Shown here in pieces: positions 43,402 through 51,345 of a DNA stretch of 58,689 nucleotides. This stretch comes from Flavonifractor sp. An306 (GTDB lineage: Bacteria; Bacillota; Clostridia; Oscillospirales; Oscillospiraceae). The translations under genes were made by a program, and so were the position numbers. Position 1 is the stretch's first letter; each line of letters begins with the position of its first letter. The DNA lies in contig NZ_NFIQ01000018.1 of NCBI RefSeq assembly GCF_002159455.1, positions 1 through 58,689 on the forward strand, read 5' to 3'. The notes under the pieces are model-generated. The model made no database searches, was not told the DNA's origin, and was given only the letters and a program-made list of their open reading frames with translations.

Positions 43402-44697
43402 ATGTTAGACAGTGCCAGTATTACGATGATTCTGATCCTTGTGGTTCTCGTCATCCTGTCGGCCTACTTCTCGGCCACGGAGACCGCCTTCACCTCCCTG
43501 AACCGCATCCGCCTGAAAAGCAAGGCGGACGGCGGCAACCGGCGGGCGGCTCTGGCGCTCCGGCTGGTGGACCAGTACGACAACCTGCTGTCCACCATCC
43601 TGGTGGGCAACAACATCGTCAACCTGTCCGCCTCCTCCCTGGCCACCGTGTTCTTTACCGAGGGGCTGCGGCTGCAGAACGGCGCGGTAATCTCCACCGC
43701 GGTCATCACCATCGTGGTGCTGGTATTCGGCGAGGTCTCCCCCAAGAGCCTGGCCAAGGAGTACCCCGAGAGCTTCGCTATGTTCTCCGCCCCCATTATG
43801 CGGGTGCTCATGGTGGTGCTCACCCCGGTGAATATCCTGTTCGGCCTGCTGAAGAAGCTGCTGTCCAAGCTGGTCCACAAGTCGGACGACAGCGGCATCA
43901 CCGAGGAGGAGCTGGTGACCATGGTGGACCAGGCCGAGAGCGAGGGCGGCCTGGATCAGCACGAGAGCAAGCTCATCCGCTCCGCCATCGAGTTCAACGA
44001 CATGGAGGTGGATGAGATCCTCACCCCCCGGGTGGACATCGTGGCGGTGGAGGACACCGACTCCATGGAGGACATCGCCCAGGCCTTCGCCGAGAGCGGA
44101 TACTCCCGCCTGCCGGTGTACCATGAGGACATCGACGACATCATCGGCGTCATCCACGAGAAGGACTTCCACGCCGCCCGCTACCGGGGCATTGACGACA
44201 TGAAGGCCTTTACCGGCCCCATGCTGTACACCACCGGCAACACCAAGATCTCCGAGCTGCTGCGCATCCTCCAGCGGGAGAAGGCCCATATGGTGGTTGT
44301 GGTGGACGAGTACGGCGGCACCGAGGGCCTGGTGACCCTGGAGGACATCGTGGAGGAGCTGGTGGGCGAGATCTGGGATGAGCACGACGAGGTCATCGAG
44401 GAGTTCAAGAAGCAGGAGGACGGCAGCTACCTGATCTCCTGCTCCGCCGACCTCACCGACCTGTTCGACCTGTTCTCCATCAAGGGAGAGTGCGACGCCA
44501 ACACCATCTCCGGCTGGGTGATGGAGCAGATCGGCCGCATCCCCGAGGAGGGGGACCGGTTTACCTCCGATGGGCTGGACGTCACCGTCACCAAGGTGGA
44601 CCACCGACGGGTGCTGGAGATCCGTGTGGTGGTGCTGCCGGAGGAGGAGCCCGGCAAAGACAAGGAAAAAGACAGGGAGAAGAACAAGGAGAGCTGA
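43402..44697 (+). CDS. CNNM/CorC (hemolysin C) family divalent-metal transporter
   Basis: Family members export or exchange Mg2+ (and other divalent ions). Order: DUF21 membrane domain with three or four helices (about 1-160; SATETAFTSLNRIRLKSK, LVGNNIVNLSASSLATV, GEVSPKSLAKEYPE), tandem CBS domains (about 200-325; ILTPRVDIVAVEDTDSMEDI, YSRLPVYHEDIDDIIGVIHEKD, VVVDEYGGTEGLVTLEDIVEELVGEI) that bind nucleotide, and a C-terminal CorC_HlyC domain (about 340-420). The end is a charged Glu/Lys tail. 431 residues. Preceded by TTGGAGTGG and by the leader above. Confidence 0.93.
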   Translation: MLDSASITMILILVVLVILSAYFSATETAFTSLNRIRLKSKADGGNRRAALALRLVDQYDNLLSTILVGNNIVNLSASSLATVFFTEGLRLQNGAVISTAVITIVVLVFGEVSPKSLAKEYPESFAMFSAPIMRVLMVVLTPVNILFGLLKKLLSKLVHKSDDSGITEEELVTMVDQAESEGGLDQHESKLIRSAIEFNDMEVDEILTPRVDIVAVEDTDSMEDIAQAFAESGYSRLPVYHEDIDDIIGVIHEKDFHAARYRGIDDMKAFTGPMLYTTGNTKISELLRILQREKAHMVVVVDEYGGTEGLVTLEDIVEELVGEIWDEHDEVIEEFKKQEDGSYLISCSADLTDLFDLFSIKGECDANTISGWVMEQIGRIPEEGDRFTSDGLDVTVTKVDHRRVLEIRVVVLPEEEPGKDKEKDREKNKES

Positions 44698-44726
44698 CCG
44701 CTCCCCCATACACAGGAGGAAACACC

Positions 44727-45251
44727 ATGGCAAGCACATTGGAAGATCTGAAGAACCGCCGCAGCTGCCGCAGCTATCAGCCCCGGCAGATCACCGAGGA
44801 GGAGCTCCAGCAGGTGCTGGAGGCGGGAACATACGCGCCCACCGGCCGGGGGGCCCAGGCTCCCATTATTGTGGTGGTGCAGGACAAGGAGACCATCGCG
44901 GCCCTGAGCAGGCAGAACGCCGCCATCATGGGCAATCCGGAGGCCGACCCCTTCTACGGCGCCCCCACCGTGCTCATCGTGCTGGCGGACAAGAGCCGCC
45001 CCACCTATCTGTACGACGGCAGCTGCGTGATGGATAACCTGCTCAACGCCGCCCAGGCGGTGGGCCTGGGCGCCTGCTGGATCCACCGGGCCAAGGAGGA
45101 GTTTGAGTCCGAGGAGGGCAAGGCCCTGCTGAAGCAGTGGGGCATCCAGGGGGATTATGAGGGCATTGGCCACTGTGTGCTGGGCTACCGGGCCGACGCC
45201 ACTCCCGCTCCCGCCCCCCGAAAGGAAAATTACGTGTATTACGTCCGGTAA
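44727..45251 (+). CDS. Nitroreductase family protein
   Basis: FMN-dependent NAD(P)H oxidoreductase family. 174 residues; LEDLKNRRSCRSYQPRQITEEEL with the FMN-phosphate Arg cluster, AGTYAPTGRGAQAPIIVVV, and GSCVMDNLLNAAQAVGLGACWIHRAKEEF. ATG 44727 follows CACAGGAGGAAACACC. It lies 29 bases after the CNNM gene, so it probably shares its transcript. The electron acceptor is unknown. Confidence 0.92.
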   Translation: MASTLEDLKNRRSCRSYQPRQITEEELQQVLEAGTYAPTGRGAQAPIIVVVQDKETIAALSRQNAAIMGNPEADPFYGAPTVLIVLADKSRPTYLYDGSCVMDNLLNAAQAVGLGACWIHRAKEEFESEEGKALLKQWGIQGDYEGIGHCVLGYRADATPAPAPRKENYVYYVR

Positions 45252-45286
45252 ACGCCGAAAATTGCGCTGAAATTTCCGTATGAGAC

Positions 45287-45315
45287 TTTACAATACGGGA
45301 AAAATGTGATAGTCT
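45287..45315 (+). promoter_or_regulatory. Probable rpsO promoter
   Basis: TTTACA (45287-45292), 17 bases, TAGTCT (45310-45315); the -10 is weak, with TATCAT at 45315-45320 as an alternative. Confidence 0.5.
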
Positions 45316-45420
45316 ATCATAGCCTGCGTAGTGCGGGCCTTACCCCGGACTTCGTCTCCCGGCTCACACCGGCCGGTCACGCAGCCCGCGGGCACATTTG
45401 ATGAAAGGTGGAAACCAACC
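45316..45420 (+). promoter_or_regulatory. Structured rpsO leader (possible S15 autoregulatory element)
   Basis: CTGCGT (45324-45329) can pair with ACGCAG (45379-45384), enclosing GC-rich stems, and the ATG follows shortly after. S15 represses its own mRNA through structured leaders in many bacteria; the exact fold here was not determined. Confidence 0.5.
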
Positions 45421-45687
45421 ATGATCCGTAAGGACGAAAAGACTGCCGTTATTGAGGCCAACCGCACCCATCCCACTGACACCGGCTCTCCCGAGGTGCA
45501 GATTGCCATTCTCACCGCCCGCATCCAGGAGCTGACCGAGCACCTGAAGATCCACAAGCACGACAACCACAGCCGCCGCGGCCTGCTGAAGATGGTCGGT
45601 AAGCGCCGCAAGATGCTGGACTACCTGATGGCCAAGGACATCGAGCGTTATCGTGCCATCATCGCCAAGCTGGGCATCCGTAAGTAA
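45421..45687 (+). CDS. rpsO: Ribosomal protein S15
   Basis: 16S central-domain binder. 88 residues; [61 protein letters not shown] precedes the ATG. It is followed by pnp, the common bacterial pair. Confidence 0.98.
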   Translation: MIRKDEKTAVIEANRTHPTDTGSPEVQIAILTARIQELTEHLKIHKHDNHSRRGLLKMVGKRRKMLDYLMAKDIERYRAIIAKLGIRK

Positions 45688-45832
45688 GAGGAAGCGCGGA
45701 GGCGTGGGTCGCAGGTCAACAGCGAGACACGCAGACGAAAAAACAGGTTGGCGGCACGCCAACGGCATTTTTCGCGGAGTGTTGAGCAGTTGACCGTTGC
45801 GAAGCCGCCGCAGCGTGACAAGAAAAAGGATA

Positions 45833-45865
45833 GGGGTGGCGCGGGACACCGTGCCACCCCTTCTT
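45833..45865 (+). terminator. Terminator between rpsO and pnp
   Basis: GGGGTGGC/GCCACCCC (45833-45840 with 45853-45860), 12-base loop, then TTCTT. The broken T-run suggests partial read-through into pnp. Confidence 0.7.
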
Positions 45866-45873
45866 CCCATCCG

Positions 45874-45953
45874 TCAGAGCACGCTTTTTAGCAGTTGAAC
45901 CTGGGTCCGGAGGCCGGGCTTGGGTTCAAGTGCTAAAAAGAGCCTGGCTCTGA
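45874..45953 (+). repeat. Long inverted repeat in the pnp leader
   Basis: The inner arms 45885-45901 and 45923-45939 pair at 16 of 17 positions (TTTTTAGCA-G-TTGAACC; one G-G mismatch). The outer arms TCAGAGC (45874-45880) and GCTCTGA (45947-45953) also pair. The RNA would form an ~80-base hairpin 38 bases before pnp. In E. coli an RNase III-cut hairpin in the pnp leader allows PNPase to repress itself; a similar role is plausible. Confidence 0.75.
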
Positions 45954-45990
45954 TGTGTGGGAAACACCGACGAAAAGGAGGCAGACTCAC

Positions 45991-48141
45991 ATGTCAACCA
46001 TCATCAAGCACAAGGAATTCAACAACCGCAAAGTGTACAAGACCGAGGTGGCCGGCCGTCCCCTGACCATCGACGTGGGCAAGGTGGCCGAGCTGGCCAC
46101 CGCGTCCGCCATGGTGACCTACGGCGAGACCACCGTGCTGGTGGCCGTCACCGTGTCCCCCCGCCCCCGGGACGGCGTGGACTTCTTCCCCCTCAGCGTG
46201 GACTTTGAGGAGAAGCTGTACGCCGTGGGCCGCATCCCCGGCTCCTTCATGCGCCGGGAGGGCCAGCCCTCTCTGCCCGCCGTGCTGGCCAGCCGCGTGA
46301 TCGACCGGTCCATCCGGCCCCTGTTCCCCTATGACTTCCGCAACGACGTGGTGGTCACCGCCACCGTCATGAGCGTGGACCGGGACTGCTCTCCCGAGGT
46401 CACCGCCATGATCGGCGTATCCGCCTGCCTGGCTTACTCCTGCATCCCCTGGGCCGGCCCCATCGGCTGCCTGGAGGTGGGCTATGTGGACGGCCAGATC
46501 GTCATGAACCCCACCAACGAGCAGAAGCACAACTCCCAGCTGGACCTGACCGTGGCCGCCACCGACCAGAAGGTGATCATGATCGAGGCCGGCGCCAAGG
46601 AGCTGCCCGACGACATCATGTATGACGCCATCGTGAAGGCCCACGAGGAGATCAAGGCCCAGGTGGCCTTCATCAACCAGATCGTGGCGGAGATCGGCAA
46701 GGAGAAGATGACCTACGACCACGCCGACTTTGACCAGGAGCTGTTTGACAAGATCGTGGCCGCCACCATGGACGAGGCCAAGGCCGCCATGGACACCGAC
46801 GACAAGAACGTGCGGGAGGAGCGGTGGAACGCCCTCATCGAGCGCTGGCATGAGCTCTTCCTGGAGGACTATCCCGAGATGGACAAGTACCTGGAGGAGA
46901 TCACCTATAAATTCCAGAAGAAGATCGTCAAGGCCTGGCTGCTGGAGGGCCACCGTGTGGACGGCCGCGCCAAGAACGAGATCCGGCCCCTGGCCGCCGA
47001 GGTGGGCGTGCTGCCCCGGGTCCACGGCTCCGGCCTGTTTACCCGCGGCCAGACCCAGGTGCTCTCCATCTGCACTCTGAACACCCTCTCCGCCGCCCAG
47101 AAGCTGGATACCATCTGGGAGGAGGAGGAGAAGCGGTATATGCACCACTACAACTTCCCCGCCTACTCCACCGGCGAGGCCCGTGCCGCCCGGTCCACCA
47201 ACCGCCGGGAGAAGGGCCACGGCGCCCTGGCCGAGCGGGCTCTGGAGCCGGTGATCCCCTCCGTGGAGGACTTCCCCTACGCCATCCGGGTGGTGAGCGA
47301 GGTGCTCTCCTCCAACGGCTCCACCTCTCAGGGCTCCATCTGCGGCTCTACCCTGGCCCTGATGGACGCCGGCGTGCCCATCTCCGCCCCTGTGGCCGGC
47401 ATCTCCTGCGGCCTGATCCAGGATGACGACGGCGGCTTCACCACCTTCATCGACATCCAGGGCGTGGAGGACTTCCACGGCGAGATGGACTTCAAGGTGG
47501 CGGGCACCAAGGCTGGTATCACCGCCATTCAGATGGATATTAAGAACGACGGCCTGTCCCATGAGATCATCAAGGAGGCCCTGGAGATCACCAAGGACGC
47601 CCGGTACGCCATTCTGGACGAGATCATGCTGCCCTGCATCTCCAAGCCCCGGGAGGACGTGGCCGACACCGCCCCCAAGATGGTGAAGATGAAGATCGAC
47701 GTGGACAAGATCCGCGAGGTCATCGGCTCCGGCGGAAAGGTGATCCAGAAGATCTGTGCCGACACCGGCGCCAAGATCGACATTGAGGACGACGGCACCA
47801 TCTATATCGCGGGTACCGACAAGGCCTCCTGCGACGCCGCCAAAAAGACCATCGAGACCATCGTGTTTGTGCCCGAGGTGGGTCAGCTGTACTACGGCAA
47901 GGTGGTGCGCATCCTGCAGTTCGGCGCCTTTGTGGAGCTGGCTCCCGGTAAGGACGGCATGGTCCACATCTCCAAGCTGGCTGACCGCCGGGTGGAGAAG
48001 GTGGAGGACGTGGTGAACATCGGCGACATGATCTGGGTCAAGGTCACCGACATCGACGAGAAGGGCCGGGTCAACCTGTCCTATCGGGACGCCCTGAAGG
48101 AGATCAAGGCCAAGAAGGCCGCCGGCGAGCCCATTAAGTAA
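45991..48141 (+). CDS. pnp: Polyribonucleotide nucleotidyltransferase (PNPase)
   Basis: Phosphorolytic 3'-5' exoribonuclease, trimeric. Two RNase PH domains (about 10-215 and 310-540; GRIPGSFMRREGQPS, FNFPAYSTGEARAARSTNRREKGHGALAERAL in the active domain), a helical linker, a KH domain (about 555-615, VIGSGGKVIQKICADTGAKIDIEDDG) and an S1 domain (about 622-690, GKVVRILQFGAFVELAPGKDGMVHISKLADRRV). 716 residues. ATG 45991 follows AAAAGGAGG; the in-frame GTG at 45955 lacks a site. Confidence 0.98.
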   Translation: MSTIIKHKEFNNRKVYKTEVAGRPLTIDVGKVAELATASAMVTYGETTVLVAVTVSPRPRDGVDFFPLSVDFEEKLYAVGRIPGSFMRREGQPSLPAVLASRVIDRSIRPLFPYDFRNDVVVTATVMSVDRDCSPEVTAMIGVSACLAYSCIPWAGPIGCLEVGYVDGQIVMNPTNEQKHNSQLDLTVAATDQKVIMIEAGAKELPDDIMYDAIVKAHEEIKAQVAFINQIVAEIGKEKMTYDHADFDQELFDKIVAATMDEAKAAMDTDDKNVREERWNALIERWHELFLEDYPEMDKYLEEITYKFQKKIVKAWLLEGHRVDGRAKNEIRPLAAEVGVLPRVHGSGLFTRGQTQVLSICTLNTLSAAQKLDTIWEEEEKRYMHHYNFPAYSTGEARAARSTNRREKGHGALAERALEPVIPSVEDFPYAIRVVSEVLSSNGSTSQGSICGSTLALMDAGVPISAPVAGISCGLIQDDDGGFTTFIDIQGVEDFHGEMDFKVAGTKAGITAIQMDIKNDGLSHEIIKEALEITKDARYAILDEIMLPCISKPREDVADTAPKMVKMKIDVDKIREVIGSGGKVIQKICADTGAKIDIEDDGTIYIAGTDKASCDAAKKTIETIVFVPEVGQLYYGKVVRILQFGAFVELAPGKDGMVHISKLADRRVEKVEDVVNIGDMIWVKVTDIDEKGRVNLSYRDALKEIKAKKAAGEPIK

Positions 48142-48151
48142 ACCCATAGAC

Positions 48152-48185
48152 AAAAGGCCGGACGGGGCTTCCCGCCCGGCCTTTT
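48152..48185 (+). terminator. Terminator after pnp
   Basis: AAAAGGCCGG..CGGG / CCCG..CCGGCCTTTT stem (48152-48185) with one internal mismatch, small loop, T-run. Confidence 0.9.
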
Positions 48186-48202
48186 CTCCCTGTCTGCCCT
48201 GC

Positions 48203-48231
48203 TTGACAAGGGGGGTGGGGCATGATACACT
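48203..48231 (+). promoter_or_regulatory. Promoter for the miniprotein/M16 genes
   Basis: Perfect TTGACA (48203-48208), 17-base spacer, TACACT (48226-48231). Confidence 0.78.
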
Positions 48232-48263
48232 CCAAAAAAAGGAGAGAAAGGGGCGGCGGGACC

Positions 48264-48347
48264 ATGAAGAAAAAAGTGGTGGGGTATCTGGCGCTGATTC
48301 TGGTTATCACGGCGGCGGTGCTGCTTTTGATCGCCCTGCGGGGGTAA
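48264..48347 (+). CDS. 27-residue single-helix membrane miniprotein
   Basis: ATG 48264 opens MKKKVVGYLALILVITAAVL and ends in IALRG: three Lys, then ~19 hydrophobic residues and a short basic end, a single transmembrane segment. A purine-rich stretch (48239-48258) gives the binding site, and a near-perfect promoter precedes it. No function recognised; it could equally be a small membrane regulator or a remnant signal anchor. Confidence 0.5.
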   Translation: MKKKVVGYLALILVITAAVLLLIALRG

Positions 48348-48405
48348 GGGGCCGGCTCGCTGCGCATACTAGAGAAAAGGCCATAGAAGTGCGAGGTTGT
48401 ATTTT

Positions 48406-49656
48406 TTGAACTATGAACGGCTGACGCTCCCCAACGGGGTGCGTATTTTGACGGAACAGGTGCCGGGGGTGCGCTCGGCCTCCCTGGGCATCTGGGTGGG
48501 CACCGGCTCCCGCCATGAGAAGGCGGGGGAGAACGGCGCCGCCCACTTTATCGAGCACATGCTCTTCAAAGGCACCGCCAACCGCACGGCGGCCCAGCTG
48601 GCGGAGGAGATGGACGCGGTGGGCGGGCAGATCAACGCCTTCACCACCAAGGAGTGCACCTGTTTCTACGCCCGGGTGCTGGACACCCATCTGCCCCGGG
48701 CGGCGGATATCCTGTGCGACATGTTCTTCCACTCCAGGTTTGACGACGCCGACGTGGACACCGAGCGGGGCGTGATCCTGGAGGAGATCGGCATGTACGA
48801 GGACAACCCGGAGGACCTGTGCGCCGAGCGGCTGGCGGGGACAGTGTTCCGGGGTACCCCCCTGGCCCGGCCCATCCTGGGCCGGAAGGCCACCCTGGAG
48901 AAGATGGACGGGGCCTGGCTGCGGGACTATCAGCGCACCCACTACGGCCCGGAGCGCATTGTGGTGGCCCTGGCGGGCAGCTTCACCCAGGCCCACGTGG
49001 AGGACCTGGCCCAGCGCTTCGGCCAGCTGGAGCCGGTGGCCCACCCGGCGGGCCGCCCCGCCTTCTATACCCCCGGTGTGGTGGTGAAGAAAAAGGCCAT
49101 TGAGCAGAACCACCTGACCCTGGCCTTCCCCGGCCTGCCCTTCGCCGACAAGCGGCGGTTTGCCCTCCAGCTGCTCTCCTCCATTCTGGGCGGGGGCATG
49201 TCCTCCCGGCTGTTCCAGCAGGTGCGGGAAAAAAAGGGGCTGTGCTACTCCATCTACACCTACGGCACCTGCCACGACGACACCGGCTACTTCGGCATCT
49301 ACACCGCCCTGGGCCGGGAGACCGAGGGCCAGGCCCTGGACACCATCCTCACCGCCATCCGGGACTTTACCGAGGGGGGCGTCACCCAGGAGGAGCTGGA
49401 CCGGGCCCGGGAACAGTCCAAGGCCAACGTGCTCATGGGCCTGGAGTCCACCCAGTCCCACATGAGCAGCCTGGGCCGGGGGGAGATCCTCCAGGGGGAG
49501 GTACTGGACGAGGACCAGATCATCGCCGCCTACGACGCCGTGACCCGGGAGGACGTGCGGGCGCTGGCCCGGGCGCTGTTCCGGTTTGAAAACGCCTCCC
49601 TGTCCGCCGTGGGCCGGGTGGGGGCTCAGGCGGAGTACCAGGCCCTGCTGAACTGA
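48406..49656 (+). CDS. M16-family zinc peptidase (pitrilysin/MPP-like)
   Basis: Inverted zinc motif HFIEHMLFKGT (HxxEH) with the distal Glu in ERGVILEEIGMYEDNPED. The second half holds the inactive repeat with the GGGMSSRLFQQVREKKGLCYSIYT signature. 416 residues, the size of the short bacterial processing-peptidase-like proteins that cut peptides. TTG 48406 (MNYERLTLPNGVRIL) is 9 bases after GAGG; TTG 48397 is the alternative. The substrate is unknown. Confidence 0.88.
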   Translation: MNYERLTLPNGVRILTEQVPGVRSASLGIWVGTGSRHEKAGENGAAHFIEHMLFKGTANRTAAQLAEEMDAVGGQINAFTTKECTCFYARVLDTHLPRAADILCDMFFHSRFDDADVDTERGVILEEIGMYEDNPEDLCAERLAGTVFRGTPLARPILGRKATLEKMDGAWLRDYQRTHYGPERIVVALAGSFTQAHVEDLAQRFGQLEPVAHPAGRPAFYTPGVVVKKKAIEQNHLTLAFPGLPFADKRRFALQLLSSILGGGMSSRLFQQVREKKGLCYSIYTYGTCHDDTGYFGIYTALGRETEGQALDTILTAIRDFTEGGVTQEELDRAREQSKANVLMGLESTQSHMSSLGRGEILQGEVLDEDQIIAAYDAVTREDVRALARALFRFENASLSAVGRVGAQAEYQALLN

Positions 49657-49664
49657 ACCATGGA

Positions 49665-49701
49665 AAAACGGGCCCGCTGCCTCTGGCAGCGGGCCCGTTT
49701 T
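49665..49701. terminator. Bidirectional terminator between convergent genes
   Basis: Perfect 17-bp stem AAAACGGGCCCGCTGCC/GGCAGCGGGCCCGTTTT with a 3-base loop; T-runs on both strands serve the M16 gene (+) and the HAD gene (-). Confidence 0.93.
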
Positions 49702-49706
49702 GTCTG

Positions 49707-50513
49707 TTAATAAAGCTTGTCCAGGATCCGGATGATCTGGGCCACGCAGCCCTCCTCGCAGCTGCCCATCACGTAGGCGCCCCAGTCCTTTACCTCCTGG
49801 GCGCAGTTGGCGGGGGCGAAGGGGATGGCGGAGCGGGCCAGCATGGGGATGTCGTTCTGGTTGTCCCCCACGCAGTAGACCTGTTCCGGGTCTATGCCCA
49901 GGTAGTTAACCAGATAGTCCACCATGCCTCCCTTGTTGCTGCCCTTCCGGGTCATCTCCAGCAGCACCGCGTTGGAGAAGATGATCTCATACTCCTCCCC
50001 CCACCGCTCCAGCATGTACTGCTGCACGCGGCGGAGCACCTGGTTTTCCTGCTGGAGGATCACCTTGCTCCAGGGCAGGGGCATCTCCCCGATGGGGACC
50101 TCGGAGGCTCCCATACCCGCCCGGTTCAGGTGGCTGCGGGTGACGGCGTTGGGCTGATAGACGTAGATGTCGTCATGGTTGTAGGCCTCAAACCCGATCT
50201 CGGGGATGTCCCGGGCCAGCTGCTGCAGGTCCTCCCGTGCCCGGTCGGGGAGAAAGGTCTCGTACACCATCCGGTCCGCCCGGAAATCATACAGGGCGGA
50301 GCCGTTGGACAGGATCACCGGGGCGTTGATGGCCACAATTTGGGCATGGGGGGCGAAGGTGGGATGGGCCCGCCCGGTGGCGATGGTAAAGGTGCCGCCG
50401 TGGCTGGTGAAATATTCGATGGCCTCCACATTGACCGGCGGTACCCGCAGGTCGGCGCCATATAGGGTGTCGTCAAAATCGCTGACCAGCAGCACGCCGT
50501 CAAATTTGCCCAA
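49707..50513 (-). CDS. Cof-type HAD phosphatase
   Basis: Haloacid-dehalogenase hydrolase of the sugar/cofactor phosphatase group. Motif I DFDDTL (nucleophile Asp), motif II within TGRAH/LSNGS, the Lys near SNKGGMVDYLV and motif IV GDNQNDIPML. 268 residues with a C2 cap. TTG start after AGGTGA; 21 bases after thiT, so it lies downstream of the TPP riboswitch. This context suggests dephosphorylation of a thiamine-related phosphate, which is inference. Confidence 0.9.
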   Translation of the reverse strand: MGKFDGVLLVSDFDDTLYGADLRVPPVNVEAIEYFTSHGGTFTIATGRAHPTFAPHAQIVAINAPVILSNGSALYDFRADRMVYETFLPDRAREDLQQLARDIPEIGFEAYNHDDIYVYQPNAVTRSHLNRAGMGASEVPIGEMPLPWSKVILQQENQVLRRVQQYMLERWGEEYEIIFSNAVLLEMTRKGSNKGGMVDYLVNYLGIDPEQVYCVGDNQNDIPMLARSAIPFAPANCAQEVKDWGAYVMGSCEEGCVAQIIRILDKLY

Positions 50514-50534
50514 ATTATATCACCTGACTTCTGT

Positions 50535-51110
50535 TTAGATGGAGCGGATATCCTCCGCCCGGAAATATTTGCCCAGAGGCTTGGAGAGCAGAGCGAACAC
50601 CACCAGGCAGAGCACCATGTCAATAGCCATATAGAAACCGTTGTACAGCAGGGAGTAGAACCAGGGGGAGGTCATGGTCATGCCGAAAAACAGCTCGGGC
50701 ATGTACTCGGCCCAGATGGTAGCTCCTACGATGTAGTGGACCAGGAACCGGGCCACACAGCCCACCACGGTGCCCACAAAAATGCCCTGCTTCCAGCCCC
50801 GGCACAGGCCCGCCAGGCCCAGCACGGTAAAGGCCACCAGATAGTCTCCGATGATGGACTGCCAGCCGATGGCGATGCCGCCGGCCTGCATGAACTGGAG
50901 TACGCCGTCGGCGAAGCCCACTACCAGCCCGGGGCCTACCCCCCAGCGGACGGCAAAGAGCAGGATGGGCAGCATGCCGAAGTCAATGCCGCCGCCGTCA
51001 TACATCTTCCAGAACTGGAGCAGGCTGAGGACAAAGGCGGCGGCCAGCATAATGCCGCCCTCGCACAGCATACGCACGGCGGAGTGGGAGCTTTGTTTGC
51101 TTGTGGTCAT
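50535..51110 (-). CDS. thiT: Thiamine transporter ThiT (ECF S component)
   Basis: Membrane substrate-binding unit that captures thiamine and works with shared ECF ATPases elsewhere in the genome. 191 residues, about six helices; LCEGGIMLAAAFVLSLLQFWKMYDGGGIDFGMLPI carries thiamine-contact Trp and Tyr residues, and GWQSIIGDYLVAFTVLGLAG follows. ATG 51110 is fixed by TAGGAGGAAT just upstream on this strand; longer in-frame starts fall within the riboswitch. Directly controlled by the TPP riboswitch. Confidence 0.95.
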   Translation of the reverse strand: MTTSKQSSHSAVRMLCEGGIMLAAAFVLSLLQFWKMYDGGGIDFGMLPILLFAVRWGVGPGLVVGFADGVLQFMQAGGIAIGWQSIIGDYLVAFTVLGLAGLCRGWKQGIFVGTVVGCVARFLVHYIVGATIWAEYMPELFFGMTMTSPWFYSLLYNGFYMAIDMVLCLVVFALLSKPLGKYFRAEDIRSI

Positions 51111-51124
51111 AGGATCATTCCTCC

Positions 51125-51170
51125 TAAAAATTCGTACCGCAGCGCAAACCGGGAAGCGCGATGCGGTACG
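51125..51170 (-). terminator. Riboswitch expression-platform terminator
   Basis: On the minus strand, CGTACCGCA pairs with TGCGGTACG (51162-51170 with 51133-51141), with an inner GCGC stem, followed by AATTTTTA. It lies between the TPP aptamer and thiT, so TPP likely causes early termination. Confidence 0.8.
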
Positions 51171-51191
51171 GGAGGAACGACAACAGCCGAA

Positions 51192-51286
51192 TCCACTTCC
51201 TACGCCGGCATTACCCGGATCAGGTTTAAGGGACACGGGCGGCACTACGCCCTGATCTCAGCCGGACTTGCGTCCAGCGCCCCTGG
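51192..51286 (-). promoter_or_regulatory. TPP riboswitch (THI element)
   Basis: On the minus strand: GGGGCGCT, then CTGAGATCAGG, and ACCTGATCCGGGTAATGCCG followed by GCGTAGGAAGTGGA, the hallmark THI-box sequences in the correct order. Controls thiT. Confidence 0.95.
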
Positions 51287-51317
51287 TTATTCGATTTGTT
51301 TTGCGGTCTTAGCAAAG

Positions 51318-51345
51318 TTTATACCAAATGCCCCAGTTTTGTCAA
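51318..51345 (-). promoter_or_regulatory. Promoter of the TPP riboswitch-thiT transcript
   Basis: On the minus strand: TTGACA (51345-51340), 16-base spacer, TATAAA (51323-51318). It lies across the stop-codon end of the upstream pseudouridine synthase gene. Confidence 0.75.

Noticed and set aside
45400-45420. AGGTGGAAACC before rpsO as a T-box remnant
   Set aside because: It is the S15 ribosome binding site context; the motif lacks the conserved CCGCG part.
45885-45939. tRNA-like element (GGTTCAA resembling a T-arm)
   Set aside because: The GGTTCAA is one arm of a long inverted repeat; no acceptor, D-arm or anticodon arm can be drawn.
45994-48153. 719-codon minus-strand frame opposite pnp
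   Set aside because: Antisense shadow of PNPase with His/Leu/Val/Gly-biased composition and no start signal.
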